Source: UBA6168 sp965222975
GTDB lineage: Bacteria > Bacteroidota > Bacteroidia > Chitinophagales > Saprospiraceae
DNA: 64,000 bases
Direction of reading: 5' to 3'
NCBI GenBank assembly: GCA_965222975.1
Contig: CBDCVJ010000044.1
Coordinates: 124,001 to 188,000 of the forward strand
The notes under the pieces were generated by a model that was given only the letters and a program-made list of their open reading frames with translations, had not been told where the DNA came from and did not search any database. Position 1 is the first letter of the stretch; each line of letters begins with the position of its first letter. The position numbers and the translations under genes were made by a program. Positions 41,259 to 50,992 of the stretch are shown here, piece after piece.

Positions 41259-43448
41259 ATGCCATCAATTTTGATCCTGGTTGCAGGGGGAACGCTGGTC
41301 GCCGCTGGAGCCAAAGTACTTATTGATGAAATTCAGCACCATAACGCCCAGCGTCGTTCGTTTGGGGACATATTGAGTCAGTCGTCAAATCTCAACGGGC
41401 GGCATGTGTCCGCCGAAGTAGCATCTGATAGGAGATCGCGCTCTGGTCGTCCGAAAGCCGGCAAGCGATCCACCGGCAATGCAATCCAGCGATTTAAAGC
41501 GCAACGGGTAGATCCCCTCTTTGAGGATTTACGCACCCAACATCTTAAAGAGATATCGTTAGACGCGGTGGTTTTAAGCGAAGAGCAGCAGAAGGCTAAT
41601 CAGCAATTTGTCTTTTCTTCTATCTTGCTTGTCACCACAACAGCCTCGTTGATTTTCTATCCCCCATTGATTTTGGCTCACATTCCGGCCTACTTTTTCG
41701 CCGGAATCCCCAAATACAAAAAAACCTATTTGGATTTGGTTGAGAGACGACAAGTAACCACCCTCACTGTGGATACTGCTTTAGAGATTGGAACGATGAT
41801 CTACGCGCCTTTCAATCTACCCATTCTCGCTTTTGGCGCGACAGCTTTTTGGTCTTATAGCTTGGCTAATAAGATCATTGCCAATGTTAAGGATAGTACG
41901 CGCAGACAACTGACCCACCTCATGGGTGAGGAACCACAGTCGGTTTGGATTCTGCGAGACGGGGTTGAGGTAGAAGTCCCCTTTGAGACCGTCGAGATTG
42001 ATGATCTGCTCGTACTCAATGCCGGGGAGATGATTCCGGTTGATGGGGTTATCGAAGAGGGTACAGCCACCATCGATCAACATATGTTGACCGGTGAAGC
42101 TCAGCCGATAGAAAAAGGAGGCGGGGAAATCGTATTTGCAGCGACCATGGTCATGGCCGGCCGGATCGTACTTCGGGTGCAAAAGACGGGTGTGGAGACA
42201 ACGGTTGCCCAAGTTGGGCAGATGCTCGTTGAAACGGCAGATTTTACCTCATCCGTCGAATTACGCGGCCAGGAAATCTCGGATAAGGCTGCCCTTCCTA
42301 CGCTCGTTCTAGGGGCCGGGTCACTCCCCTTACTCGGTCCGAGTCAGGCACTAGCCATTCTCGTGTCAGGTATTGGGTACAATATGCGCATTATCGGTCC
42401 TCTCAGCGTCCTAAACTTTTTAAAATCTGTTGGTTATCAGGGCATTCTGATCAAGGATGGTCGAGCATTGGAGCAGATCCATCAAATCGATACCGTAGTC
42501 TTTGACAAAACGGGCACTCTGACTCTAGATCAACCTCATGTCGGCAACCTGTACCCGTGTGATGGGTATGATGAGACGATCTTACTGACGTATGCGGCCG
42601 CTGCCGAATATCGTCAAACGCATCCCATTGCCAAAGCCATTTTGCAGGCGGCCACGGAACGCAGCCTGACTGGGCCGCCTATCGATGAGACCGCCTACGA
42701 GGTCGGCTACGGCATCAAAGTGCATTTGGAGCAACAGTTCATTCGGGTCGGGAGTAGGCGTTTTATGGCCATGGAAGAGATTGTCATTCCAGAATCACTG
42801 GACAATATCGCCCAACAGGCCCATCAGCAAGGATACTCACTGGTCTACGTGGCCGTGAATGACCAACTCGCCGGCGTCATTGAGTTACAGCCGACCGTCC
42901 GCCCCGAAGCCAAGCATATCATTGAGGGCTTGAAACAACGGGGGCTGCATCTTGCCATCATTTCAGGCGACCATGAAGGACCAACGCATGCTTTGGCCAA
43001 GAGCTTGGGCATCGAGCAGTATTTCGCGGAAACCTTGCCTGAGAATAAGGCGGACCTGATTGCCCGGTTACAAGCGGATGGCAACAAGGTTTGTTTTGTG
43101 GGTGATGGCATCAACGACTCCATTGCTTTGAAGATGGCCCAGGTCTCTATTTCGCTACGGGGCGCATCGACCATCGCCACGGACACTGCTCAGATTATTC
43201 TGATGGATCAGACCTTGAATCACTTGGAAACCCTCTTTGACACGGCGGAAGCCTTCGAGAAGAATATGTCTGTCAACCTAATGACCACGGTCGTGCCTGG
43301 GGTCATCATCATCGGCGGGGCGTTTACCGGTTTGGTCGGATACGCCACCTCTATACCCCTCTTCATGGTTGGGCTAGCCGCAGGAGTCTATAATGCGATG
43401 TTGCCCCGTTTGAGAGCGGGGCAGTCGCTAGATCAGGTTTCTAGTTAA
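41259..43448 (+). CDS. P1B-like P-type ATPase lacking the CPC metal motif and HMA domain
   Basis: 729 residues. Core ATPase motifs are intact: DQHMLTGEAQPI (actuator), DKTGTLT (phosphorylated Asp), THPIAKAIL (the HP of P1B ATPases), GDGINDSIALKMAQVSISL (hinge). However the helix before DKTGT reads ALAILVSGIGYNMRIIGPLS where heavy-metal pumps have CPC or a close variant, so the transport site is different. The N-terminal 110 residues are basic and unrelated to HMA domains (RRSRSGRPKAGKRSTG). Start at 41259 has only a weak Shine-Dalgarno (ACCGGA). It lies 40 bases before an MFS transporter. The ion or other substrate is unknown. Confidence 0.8.
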   Translation: MPSILILVAGGTLVAAGAKVLIDEIQHHNAQRRSFGDILSQSSNLNGRHVSAEVASDRRSRSGRPKAGKRSTGNAIQRFKAQRVDPLFEDLRTQHLKEISLDAVVLSEEQQKANQQFVFSSILLVTTTASLIFYPPLILAHIPAYFFAGIPKYKKTYLDLVERRQVTTLTVDTALEIGTMIYAPFNLPILAFGATAFWSYSLANKIIANVKDSTRRQLTHLMGEEPQSVWILRDGVEVEVPFETVEIDDLLVLNAGEMIPVDGVIEEGTATIDQHMLTGEAQPIEKGGGEIVFAATMVMAGRIVLRVQKTGVETTVAQVGQMLVETADFTSSVELRGQEISDKAALPTLVLGAGSLPLLGPSQALAILVSGIGYNMRIIGPLSVLNFLKSVGYQGILIKDGRALEQIHQIDTVVFDKTGTLTLDQPHVGNLYPCDGYDETILLTYAAAAEYRQTHPIAKAILQAATERSLTGPPIDETAYEVGYGIKVHLEQQFIRVGSRRFMAMEEIVIPESLDNIAQQAHQQGYSLVYVAVNDQLAGVIELQPTVRPEAKHIIEGLKQRGLHLAIISGDHEGPTHALAKSLGIEQYFAETLPENKADLIARLQADGNKVCFVGDGINDSIALKMAQVSISLRGASTIATDTAQIILMDQTLNHLETLFDTAEAFEKNMSVNLMTTVVPGVIIIGGAFTGLVGYATSIPLFMVGLAAGVYNAMLPRLRAGQSLDQVSS

Positions 43449-43488
43449 AGAAGTGGGAAAGCCATAGCCCGCCAATTGGGACGTTAGT

Positions 43489-44835
43489 GTGCCAGCACAA
43501 CAGAAAACAACAAACTCGTCATTCAAACAGAAAATCAACCGGCGCTGGCTTTCTGTCAGCGCGTTATCCGTTGCCTTTGTGGTCGACCAGAGTGAAAACG
43601 TCTCACTGTCCGTGCTTTGGCCGCAGATGTACCGTTCCTTGGGCGTATCCGTGGGGCAGTTAGGACCCGTCTCAGGGATCAGCGAACTGGTTGCCACCCT
43701 GACAATGCCAATCTGGGGGTATGCTGCGGATCGCTTCTCGCGCAAATGGTTGTTAGTCTTCTTCACCGGCGTTTGGGGTTTATGGACGGCGGCCATCGGG
43801 CTGATTAATACTGTGCCCCAACTGATGGTGGTGCGTGCCCTGTCAGGATTAGGGCTTGGTGTTTTTCTCCCGACGGCTTTCTCTCTGGTGGGAGACCTAT
43901 TCGACAATAAGAGTCGGGGACGTGCAATCGGTCTGATGCAAGCCTGCGGTATGGTCGGTATTATGATTGCCTTTGGGGCTTTGCCTATATTGGCAGAAGA
44001 TGATCCGGAGGCATGGCGTTGGGGCTTTATGCTCTTAGGAGGGGCGAGCTTTATCAGTGCGCTGTTCATGCTACTGCTTCAGGAACCTTGGCGAGGGTCG
44101 GCGGAACCTGAATTGCAGGGCCTGATAACCCCTGAAATCGCGCAGCGCTATGCCTTCAAATGGCGTGATCTATCGGCACTCATCAAGATTCGAAGTTGGT
44201 GGTGGCTGATCATCAAAGATATTCTGGACGCAATGAGTCTGCTAGTCTTCTATCGCTGGGCGTTCCCCTGGCTCGATGAACTGGGATTGGGGCGAGCGGC
44301 TATTCCCGTCATCATATACATCTTTGCGGGTCTGGTCATTGGACAAATTGTAACGGGCTGGTTGGGGGATTCTTTGGAACAACGGTTTCCCAACAGAGGG
44401 CGGCTGATGCTGGTGTTTGCCGGCTTGATTATCCAACTACCGGGCGCAATTCTGGCCTTTAGCGCCAGCGGTGAGAGCATAGTATGGCTCCTAGTGCCGA
44501 CCACTTTTTTCATTCTCGGTAACAGTGCCTCGGCTGACGGGGTTCGATGGCCGATTGCACATGCAGTCTTACCTCCAGAGTTGAGAGGGAGCGGTCAGGC
44601 ATTTAGCTTGATGGTCAGTGGCCTCGTTAATTCTATCATGCTGGTCCTGTCGGGTCTGTTAGTTGATCAGATGGGGGGAATTGCCAAAATGCTCTTACTC
44701 ATCTTCCCGATCCCGGTTTTTGTCGGTCTTCTGGCCTGGTTGCCCCTGTTTCGCCTCTATCCCTCTGACCGAGAAGCGTTACACAGGCAACTAACCCAAC
44801 GGCGCACTGATCTGCTAGACGGGACAGAACAATAG
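43489..44835 (+). CDS. MFS transporter
   Basis: 448 residues from GTG 43489; the start is uncertain because there is no clear ribosome binding site. Twelve hydrophobic segments; the loop-2 signature of the superfamily is readable as GYAADRFSRKWLLVFFTG, and VVRALSGLGLGVFLPTAFSLVGDLFDNKSRGRAIGL follows. The second half holds GWLGDSLEQRFPNRGRL. Substrate not predictable. Follows the ATPase gene on the same strand. Confidence 0.88.
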   Translation: MPAQQKTTNSSFKQKINRRWLSVSALSVAFVVDQSENVSLSVLWPQMYRSLGVSVGQLGPVSGISELVATLTMPIWGYAADRFSRKWLLVFFTGVWGLWTAAIGLINTVPQLMVVRALSGLGLGVFLPTAFSLVGDLFDNKSRGRAIGLMQACGMVGIMIAFGALPILAEDDPEAWRWGFMLLGGASFISALFMLLLQEPWRGSAEPELQGLITPEIAQRYAFKWRDLSALIKIRSWWWLIIKDILDAMSLLVFYRWAFPWLDELGLGRAAIPVIIYIFAGLVIGQIVTGWLGDSLEQRFPNRGRLMLVFAGLIIQLPGAILAFSASGESIVWLLVPTTFFILGNSASADGVRWPIAHAVLPPELRGSGQAFSLMVSGLVNSIMLVLSGLLVDQMGGIAKMLLLIFPIPVFVGLLAWLPLFRLYPSDREALHRQLTQRRTDLLDGTEQ

Positions 44836-44895
44836 TAAATGATGCCGCGCATCGTGGGCTGCTTGTCAGTAAAGTTGACGTGAGGGCGACGGCGG

Positions 44896-45870
44896 TTAGC
44901 TCAACCGATAGCGGTCTACCAGAGTGGTCAACCGCTGAGCGACCAGCGATAAGCCTTCGGCACTCTTCTCGGTCTGCTGGGTGGCACTCAGACTTTGCAG
45001 CGTGGCCTGGTTGATGCCCTGTATCGCGGTAGCTACCTGCTCTACTCCGGTAGCCTGCTGTTGGGCACTGACCACAATCTGCTGGGCGGCATCGGCACTC
45101 TCCACGATACTGGTTGCCAAGGTTTGGATGGCTGTGCTGGTCTGTTCGGTCAACTGGGCCCCACTTTCCACTTGGGTCGTCCCGGCTTCGGTCGCCATCA
45201 CCACCGTATTGGTTGCATTTTGGATCTCCTCCAAGATGGTCTTGATTTGTCCGGCCGCTTGCTTGGATTGTTCAGCCAGATTGCGCATCTCCACCGCCAC
45301 CACCGAGAAGCCCTTCCCACGCTCTCCAGCGCGAGCCGCTTCGACCGAAGCATTGAGGGCCAACAGATTGCTCTGGGCCGCTATCTCGCTGATAGAGCCA
45401 GTTATCTCGGTGATTTGCTGGGTTCGTTCACTCAGGCTCAAGATGTTGTGGGCAATATCATTTACTTTGGCTTTGATATGGTTCATCCCGGTGAGGGTCT
45501 CAGTGAGGGCTTGTTGGCCTTCTTGAGAGATGGTCTGGGTCTGTTGGGCTTGTTGAGCCACTCCTTGGGCTTTGTGGGCGTTTTGTTCGACCACGGCTTT
45601 GACTTCTTCGATGGTAGTGGTGGTTTGAGAGATGGCGGCGGATTGTTCATTGGCCCCTGAAGCTTGTTGGCTGACAGCGGCCAGGATTTCGGTGGAGGCG
45701 CTAGCGATTTGGTTGGTGGCGGTTTGGATTTCGCCCAGCATTTCATTCTGGCGGTCTACCATACCATTGAGCGTGCGTCCTAGTTGGCTCAGAGCGTCCC
45801 CTTTGCCGTTGACCGCCAGCCGGCTGCTCAAGTCACCCTCAGCTACTTGTCCCACAAAGGAGAGATAGGT
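44896..45870. repeat. Near-identical 3' segment shared with the second chemoreceptor (49007-49985)
   Basis: The DNA encoding the signalling halves of the two receptors matches with only scattered differences over roughly 950 bases, including synonymous positions. The sensor halves are unrelated. This points to a recent segmental duplication or gene conversion. Confidence 0.88.
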
Positions 45871-47262
45871 ATCAACCGTATCCTCCAAATACTGACGGTT
45901 CTCTTGTTCGCTCTGAACCCGTTGGCGTAGGCTATCGACCATGCCATTGATGTTGTGGCCTAGTCTGTTCAGAGGGTCGTTGGCGTTTCCGGCTAGCGTA
46001 AGCTGACCATCTAAGTCGCCCTCACTCACCCTATCAGCAAACGTGACGTACTCTGTGACAGTATGCTGGAGAGCCTCTTTGGCTTGCTGTTCGGTCTCAA
46101 TCATCTGATGCAAGTTGTTCGTCATCTGGTTGAAAGCCCTGGCCAGGACCCCTAATTCGTCATGTGACCAAACAGCTACCTGCTGTGAAAGGTCTCCGCG
46201 TCCCGCTCGCTCCGCGACGACCTTGAGCTTGCCAAGCGGCGCAACAACGGTTTTGCGAATAAATAGGGCCAAGATAAAACTAGCTAACAAGGTGAGTATT
46301 GCAAATACGATAATTGTGTTAGTGGTCAACTGACGTTGAGAGCCAAATAGCTCATTCAATTCTTCCTCAATGATAATAACGGCGTGCCCAATCCCCGGCA
46401 CCTCAAGTGGGAGGTAGGCCAGGCTATGAGGATGACCACTTGAATTATACCTAACATCATCGATGACGGTTTCCCCACTCAGCGCCTGGCCAAAGGCAAG
46501 TCGATTGAGCAGATTATTATCCCCGGCCAATTCGTCGATTATTGGGTTTTCATGATGGTTCTCTTCTTCTGACGGATGATGATGTACGTCTTCCTCTGAC
46601 AGATGAATGAGCGAATTGGCGGCAAGCTGTTCCTCGTAAATGAGAGCGAGGAAAACCTCTGTTCGGGCTAAATTAATCTCTGTGAGGAACTGGTCGTCAA
46701 TTGTGCGACCAGCCAATAACGCCCCGATAATGCTCCCCGATTGGTCCCGCAAAGGAACGGCTGTAGCCAGCAGAAGCCCGGTTGCGGTTTCTGCCATTTG
46801 GGGGACTACCTCTACGGCCTCGACCCCCAACAGACCGAGGGAGAGAATGTTGTGGGCAGCTTCAGCATCAATGGTATTATGTGGCTCATTGATGGTCGCC
46901 AGACGAACCCCTGCGGTATCTACAATCTCGATATGGTCAAGTTCCAGAGCGGCTGCATTAGTTATGGTAACAATCTCAAGGGTCTTTTCATTTATCTCGG
47001 CAACAGCTTGAATTAACTCTGGTCTACTGGCCAATAACTTGCCAGCCGCTAAGACCGCTTGCTCCGCTTCAGCAAAACGACCCTGAATTATCGTTACCTC
47101 CATTTCAGCCCGCTGGCGACCCGTTTGGGTCATCAGACGACCGGTACTACGATTCAAGACGAAGACAATCGACCCCAGAAAAAGTGCTAACACAAGGACC
47201 AAGAGCAGGTTCAACTTCAGACCCAGGCCAAGAATGTTACGACGCTTCAACGAATGATACAT
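44896..47262 (-). CDS. Methyl-accepting chemotaxis protein with Cache-like sensor and His-rich loop
   Basis: 788 residues. TM1 (LNLLLVLVLALFLGSIVFVL), an extracytoplasmic sensor of about 290 residues, TM2 (TNTIIVFAILTLLASFILALFI), a first HAMP (VVAPLGKLKVVAERAGRGDL), a HAMP-like repeated region (EYVTFADRVSEGDLDGQL, SFVGQVAEGDLSSRL), then the signalling helix pair with the hairpin tip EIAAQSNLLALNASVEAARAGERGKGFSVVAVEMRNLAEQS. The sensor has a His-rich loop (HLSEEDVHHHPSEEENHHEN) that could bind metal ions. The last 310 residues are almost identical to the second receptor at 49007-50992. No cheA or cheW gene is in the window. Confidence 0.93.
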   Translation of the reverse strand: MYHSLKRRNILGLGLKLNLLLVLVLALFLGSIVFVLNRSTGRLMTQTGRQRAEMEVTIIQGRFAEAEQAVLAAGKLLASRPELIQAVAEINEKTLEIVTITNAAALELDHIEIVDTAGVRLATINEPHNTIDAEAAHNILSLGLLGVEAVEVVPQMAETATGLLLATAVPLRDQSGSIIGALLAGRTIDDQFLTEINLARTEVFLALIYEEQLAANSLIHLSEEDVHHHPSEEENHHENPIIDELAGDNNLLNRLAFGQALSGETVIDDVRYNSSGHPHSLAYLPLEVPGIGHAVIIIEEELNELFGSQRQLTTNTIIVFAILTLLASFILALFIRKTVVAPLGKLKVVAERAGRGDLSQQVAVWSHDELGVLARAFNQMTNNLHQMIETEQQAKEALQHTVTEYVTFADRVSEGDLDGQLTLAGNANDPLNRLGHNINGMVDSLRQRVQSEQENRQYLEDTVDTYLSFVGQVAEGDLSSRLAVNGKGDALSQLGRTLNGMVDRQNEMLGEIQTATNQIASASTEILAAVSQQASGANEQSAAISQTTTTIEEVKAVVEQNAHKAQGVAQQAQQTQTISQEGQQALTETLTGMNHIKAKVNDIAHNILSLSERTQQITEITGSISEIAAQSNLLALNASVEAARAGERGKGFSVVAVEMRNLAEQSKQAAGQIKTILEEIQNATNTVVMATEAGTTQVESGAQLTEQTSTAIQTLATSIVESADAAQQIVVSAQQQATGVEQVATAIQGINQATLQSLSATQQTEKSAEGLSLVAQRLTTLVDRYRLS

Positions 47263-47324
47263 TGAGAATATCCTAGTTCAATGTTAAGGTGAAATACAAA
47301 CTTAGGGGGACAGCTTCCTTGTGG

Positions 47325-48215
47325 TTACTGCCCGGTGATGATTTCAAATTCCCGTAAGGCAGTCTGGCCTTGTTCAGAAGTCAACCAGTCAGCCAACGGT
47401 TGGACATCTGCTTGACGGTTGGCCAGAAAACCAATCCCCAAGGGGCCAACCATGGCATAGTTGGGGTCGCCAGGCGCAATCCCATCGATACGGACCACCG
47501 AAACATTGGTTCCTTTGGCCAAGGTTGTCGGCCAGGTGGCGATGCCCACACTCCCCATCGTCCTTTCAACCGCCGCCAGCATGTCGCTCTGGCTCGTTAA
47601 CACCTGGGCCACCGTATCGTCAAATGGGGTGTCACCAATGATATTTTCGCGGAGTTCTTTGGTCGTTGAGTCTCCTTCATCCCGAACATACAATACAATC
47701 CGCTGGTCGGGTCCGCCAACCTCAGACCAATTGGTAATTTCGCTGGCGAAAATTCCTTGGATTTGGGTGACCGTCAAGTTAGTGACCCCCACATCTGGAT
47801 GGGTAATCACGGCCTTTCCTGCCTGACCGAATTCTACATACTGCACTTGCTGGGCTGCCTCTTTATCCTTGGGTGGTCTGGCCATTGCAGCCACATCCAG
47901 GACCTCTTGCAGGACACCTTTCACGCCCCCCCCTGTGCCTGAACCAGGGAGCACTTTCAGGCGATAACCTGGCGTTGCAGCTTCAAAGGCTGGCTGAATC
48001 GCACTCAATATCGGGGTCGTGCTGCCAGAACCCGATATCTGCAATACAATCTCCGGGGCGGTCATTGAGGAGTTATCGGTGGTTATAGAACGGTTCGCTG
48101 GTTCGGATGAGGATACTTCTGATGGTTCCGGGGGTGGAGCCGCTTCTGCGCTACAGCCTACGAGCGTAACCAGGATGATAATGATAGTCAAAATCGATAG
48201 ATGTTTAGGTGGCAT
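47325..48215 (-). CDS. PstS-like phosphate-type ABC substrate-binding lipoprotein
   Basis: 296 residues. Lipoprotein signal (LSILTIIIILVTLVGC), acidic Pro/Ser linker, then the PBP-like core with the PstS phosphate-loop features QISGSGSTTPILSAIQPAFE and PGSGTGGGVKGVLQ, VTNLTVTQIQGIFASEITNWSEVGG and YVRDEGDSTTKELRENI. No pstC/A/B genes follow; instead its neighbour is a chemoreceptor 62 bases downstream, so it may present ligand to the receptor rather than to a transporter. A Pho-box-like element lies about 110-160 bases upstream (48330-48373). Confidence 0.85.
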   Translation of the reverse strand: MPPKHLSILTIIIILVTLVGCSAEAAPPPEPSEVSSSEPANRSITTDNSSMTAPEIVLQISGSGSTTPILSAIQPAFEAATPGYRLKVLPGSGTGGGVKGVLQEVLDVAAMARPPKDKEAAQQVQYVEFGQAGKAVITHPDVGVTNLTVTQIQGIFASEITNWSEVGGPDQRIVLYVRDEGDSTTKELRENIIGDTPFDDTVAQVLTSQSDMLAAVERTMGSVGIATWPTTLAKGTNVSVVRIDGIAPGDPNYAMVGPLGIGFLANRQADVQPLADWLTSEQGQTALREFEIITGQ

Positions 48216-48329
48216 ATTTTTGTCCCTTTCAATACTGGTGGATGGAAAAACTATCTGGCCTTTTGCCTCAAGGCATAAAGGTTGCTAAGTTAGCCTGTGA
48301 TTTCCAAGTATAACATTAACAAGGGGTTA

Positions 48330-48373
48330 AATTCCGTAAAATTAATAGGAAGGTTACGTCAAGATAGTGTAAA
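48330..48373 (-). promoter_or_regulatory. Pho-box-like regulatory element, copy A
   Basis: On the minus strand: TTTACACTATC, TTGACGTAACC, TTCCTATTAAT, TTTACGGAATT: four 11-base steps with TTTAC or TTGAC at steps 1, 2 and 4. A TATACT-like -10 box follows about 20 bases after the last step. It precedes the PstS-like gene. Confidence 0.7.
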
Positions 48374-48412
48374 CAAACCGGGGTCAGCGTCGCCCCAAGG
48401 CCCACAAAGCAC

Positions 48413-48439
48413 CAGGCCCGCATCCCCAGGCCGGGCCTG
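48413..48439 (-). terminator. GC-rich hairpin after the receiver gene
   Basis: CAGGCCCG and CGGGCCTG pair around an 11-base loop just past the stop of the CheY-like gene. No T-run follows, so termination strength is uncertain. Confidence 0.5.
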
Positions 48440-48454
48440 ATACAGAGGCGAGGC

Positions 48455-48859
48455 TCACGCTGAGACCGGTTTACACCTCTCGGCTATCTCTTGCAGTTCA
48501 TCCAGGTCAAACGGTTTGGGCAGGAGCGTCACCACCCGCTCGCTCTGGTCTGTCTCAAGCAGTCCCCCAGACATCATCACCACTTTGGTGTCCTGCAAGC
48601 GGGGTTGCTGCTCTATCCACGCCAGAATATTTTCCCCCGACATACCGGGCAACTTGTTATCCAGCAAGATGAGGTTTGGGGTGTTAGCTTGCAGGTAAGC
48701 GATGGCCTGATTGCCTTCAGGACAGGTGGTGACTTCATAGCCTGCTTGTATCAAGACCGCTTCAATAAGTCTTGATACAAAATCATCGTCTTCCACAATC
48801 AACACCTGGGGTTGTACTCGCTGACCTAATAGCCAGTCGGCTGCATTGGCTTGAGACAT
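48455..48859 (-). CDS. CheY-like response regulator receiver protein
   Basis: 134 residues from ATG 48859, preceded by AAGAGGAAGA. Single receiver domain: acidic pocket VLIVEDDDFVSRL, phospho-acceptor Asp in LILLDNKLPGMSG, conserved Ser/Thr in VVMMSGG, and Lys in LLPKPFDLDEL. No output domain. It lies between the two chemoreceptor genes and likely belongs to the same signalling set. Confidence 0.92.
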   Translation of the reverse strand: MSQANAADWLLGQRVQPQVLIVEDDDFVSRLIEAVLIQAGYEVTTCPEGNQAIAYLQANTPNLILLDNKLPGMSGENILAWIEQQPRLQDTKVVMMSGGLLETDQSERVVTLLPKPFDLDELQEIAERCKPVSA

Positions 48860-49006
48860 TCTTCCTCTTTTCACGATTTGATTTTTTGGCAGACGCAGAC
48901 ACCTTGACCGGATGAGACGCGGTTAACCGATTCACTTGAGATGTTGAATTGACCCAGACCTATCGCAGACACCCTATCAGTGGGCTGGCTGTAAGAACTG
49001 CGGTAG

Positions 49007-50992
49007 TCAGCGCAACCGATAGCGGTCTACCAGAGTGGTCAACCGCTGAGCGACCAGCGATAAGCCTTCGGCGCTCTTCTCGGTCTGCTGGGTGGCACTC
49101 AGACTTTGCAGCGTGGCCTGGTTGATGCTCTGCATCGCGGTAGCCACCTGCTCTACTCCGGTAGCCTGCTGTTGGGCACTGACCACAATCTGCTGGGCAG
49201 CATCCGCACTCTCCACGATACTGGTTGCCAAGGTTTGGATGGCTGTGCTGGTCTGTTCGGTCAACTGGGCCCCACTTTCCACTTGGGTCGTCCCGGCTTC
49301 GGTCGCCATCACCACCGTATTGGTCGCGTTTTGGATCTCCTCCAAGATGGTCTTGATTTGTCCGGCCGCTTGCTTGGATTGTTCAGCCAGATTGCGCATC
49401 TCCACCGCCACCACCGAGAAGCCCTTCCCACTCTCTCCGGCGCGAGCCGCTTCGACCGAGGCATTGAGGGCTAACAGATTGCTCTGGGCCGCTATCTCGC
49501 TGATAGAGCCAGTTATCTCGGTGATTTGCTGGGTTCGTTCACTCAGGCTCAGGATGTTGTGGGCAATATCGTTTACTTTGGCTTTGATGTGGTTCATCCC
49601 GGTGAGGGTCTCAGTGATAGCTTGCTGACCTGCTTGAGAGATGGTCTGGGTCTGTTGCGCTTGGGTTGCCACTCCTTGGGCTTTGTGGGCGTTTTGTTCG
49701 ACCACGGCTTTGACTTCTTCGATGGTGGTGGTGGTTTGAGAGATGGCGGCGGATTGTTCATTGGCCCCTGAAGCTTGTTGGCTGACGGCGGCCAGGATTT
49801 CGGTGGAGGCACTGGCGATTTGGTTGGTGACCGTTTGGATCTCAGCTAACGTCTCATTTTGGCGGTCTACCATACCATTGAGTTTGTGACCCAGTTGGCT
49901 CAGAGCGTCCCCTTTGCCGTTGACCGCCAGCCGGCTGCTCAAGTCACCCTCAGCCACTTGCTCGACAAAAGTGAGATAGGTATCAACGGTCTGTTCCAAG
50001 TACTGGCGGCTCGCTTGTTCGCCTTGAACCCGTTGACTTAAGGTGTCAACCATCGCGTTGATGTTGTGGCCCAGCCGGACGAGGGGATTGTCATCCGTGC
50101 CTGTTAAGGCTAACCGGTCGTTTAGCTCTCCGACCCTCACCTTGTCAGCAAAGGTGACATACTCGGTGGCGGTATGCTGGAGGGTCTCTTTAGCTTGCTG
50201 TTCGGTCTCAATCATCTGGCGCAGTTTGTCCGTCATCTGGTTGAAGGCGTTTGCCAACTGACCCACTTCATCCTGGGTCCTAATCGGTGTACGAGCTTCC
50301 AGGTCCCCGGCGGCAATCTGTTTGGCCATTTTGGCCAAGCCAGCGAGGGGGCTGACGATAGTGCGGGTGACAAAAAACCAAGTCAGTCCGACCACAAGAG
50401 CCACTAAGGTGCCCAACACGGCAAATTGAATAATGACAGTAGAAATTGCGCTTTGTTGGCGCCGTACCCGAGCCTGTAGCTGATTCTGGGTGTCTGTAAA
50501 CAGTGCCTGATGTAGTTGTCTGGCCTGGTCAATATCTGAAAAAACTAACACGATTTTTTCATTGACTTCTCTTGAACTCAAAGCGCTCCCATCCACGGCC
50601 AATAAAGCCTGAATGTTGGTTTCTAACTCCGCGGTGACCTGCTGCAATTCTGTCACAGCAGGTCTTGTTTCTGGTTCAGCACTTTCTTGCATCACAGTCC
50701 CTGTGGTAGCTACCTGTGTCAGGTCTTGGAGAATGTTCTCCCGAAATTCCACCCCCCCGATGACAAAAAACCGTTCTAGATTGGCATCCAAAGATGAAAT
50801 GGAGAGTGCAAAATCCTGTAAGTGTCCCATTTGTGCGCTATTGGGGCTGATTTGCTGGGACGAATCTCTCACTTGTTTCAGTTCCAGATATCCGGTCAGC
50901 CCTATGATGACCACTAAGATGATGACAATGGTGAAACTGGCCAGCATCTTTCTTTGGATGGAAGTCACGAAAAAATCAGCTATTCTTTTCAT
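49007..50992 (-). CDS. Methyl-accepting chemotaxis protein with four-helix-bundle sensor
   Basis: 661 residues. TM1 (MLASFTIVIILVVIIGLTGYL), an all-helical sensor of about 150 residues (ELKQVRDSSQQISPNSAQMG...), TM2 (IIQFAVLGTLVALVVGLTWFFV), HAMP (IVSPLAGLAKMAKQIAAGDL), HAMP-like repeats, and the signalling hairpin (NLLALNASVEAARAGESGKG). Its start overlaps the upstream solute-binding gene by four bases (ATGA), so the binding protein and receptor are coupled. Its 3' kilobase is near-identical to that of the first receptor. Confidence 0.93.
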   Translation of the reverse strand: MKRIADFFVTSIQRKMLASFTIVIILVVIIGLTGYLELKQVRDSSQQISPNSAQMGHLQDFALSISSLDANLERFFVIGGVEFRENILQDLTQVATTGTVMQESAEPETRPAVTELQQVTAELETNIQALLAVDGSALSSREVNEKIVLVFSDIDQARQLHQALFTDTQNQLQARVRRQQSAISTVIIQFAVLGTLVALVVGLTWFFVTRTIVSPLAGLAKMAKQIAAGDLEARTPIRTQDEVGQLANAFNQMTDKLRQMIETEQQAKETLQHTATEYVTFADKVRVGELNDRLALTGTDDNPLVRLGHNINAMVDTLSQRVQGEQASRQYLEQTVDTYLTFVEQVAEGDLSSRLAVNGKGDALSQLGHKLNGMVDRQNETLAEIQTVTNQIASASTEILAAVSQQASGANEQSAAISQTTTTIEEVKAVVEQNAHKAQGVATQAQQTQTISQAGQQAITETLTGMNHIKAKVNDIAHNILSLSERTQQITEITGSISEIAAQSNLLALNASVEAARAGESGKGFSVVAVEMRNLAEQSKQAAGQIKTILEEIQNATNTVVMATEAGTTQVESGAQLTEQTSTAIQTLATSIVESADAAQQIVVSAQQQATGVEQVATAMQSINQATLQSLSATQQTEKSAEGLSLVAQRLTTLVDRYRLR

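Noticed and set aside
44995..45660. Plus-strand frame of 221 residues opposite the first chemoreceptor (also at 49106)
   Set aside because: Gly/Leu/His-rich shadow of the coiled-coil coding DNA; present in both copies only because the DNA is duplicated.
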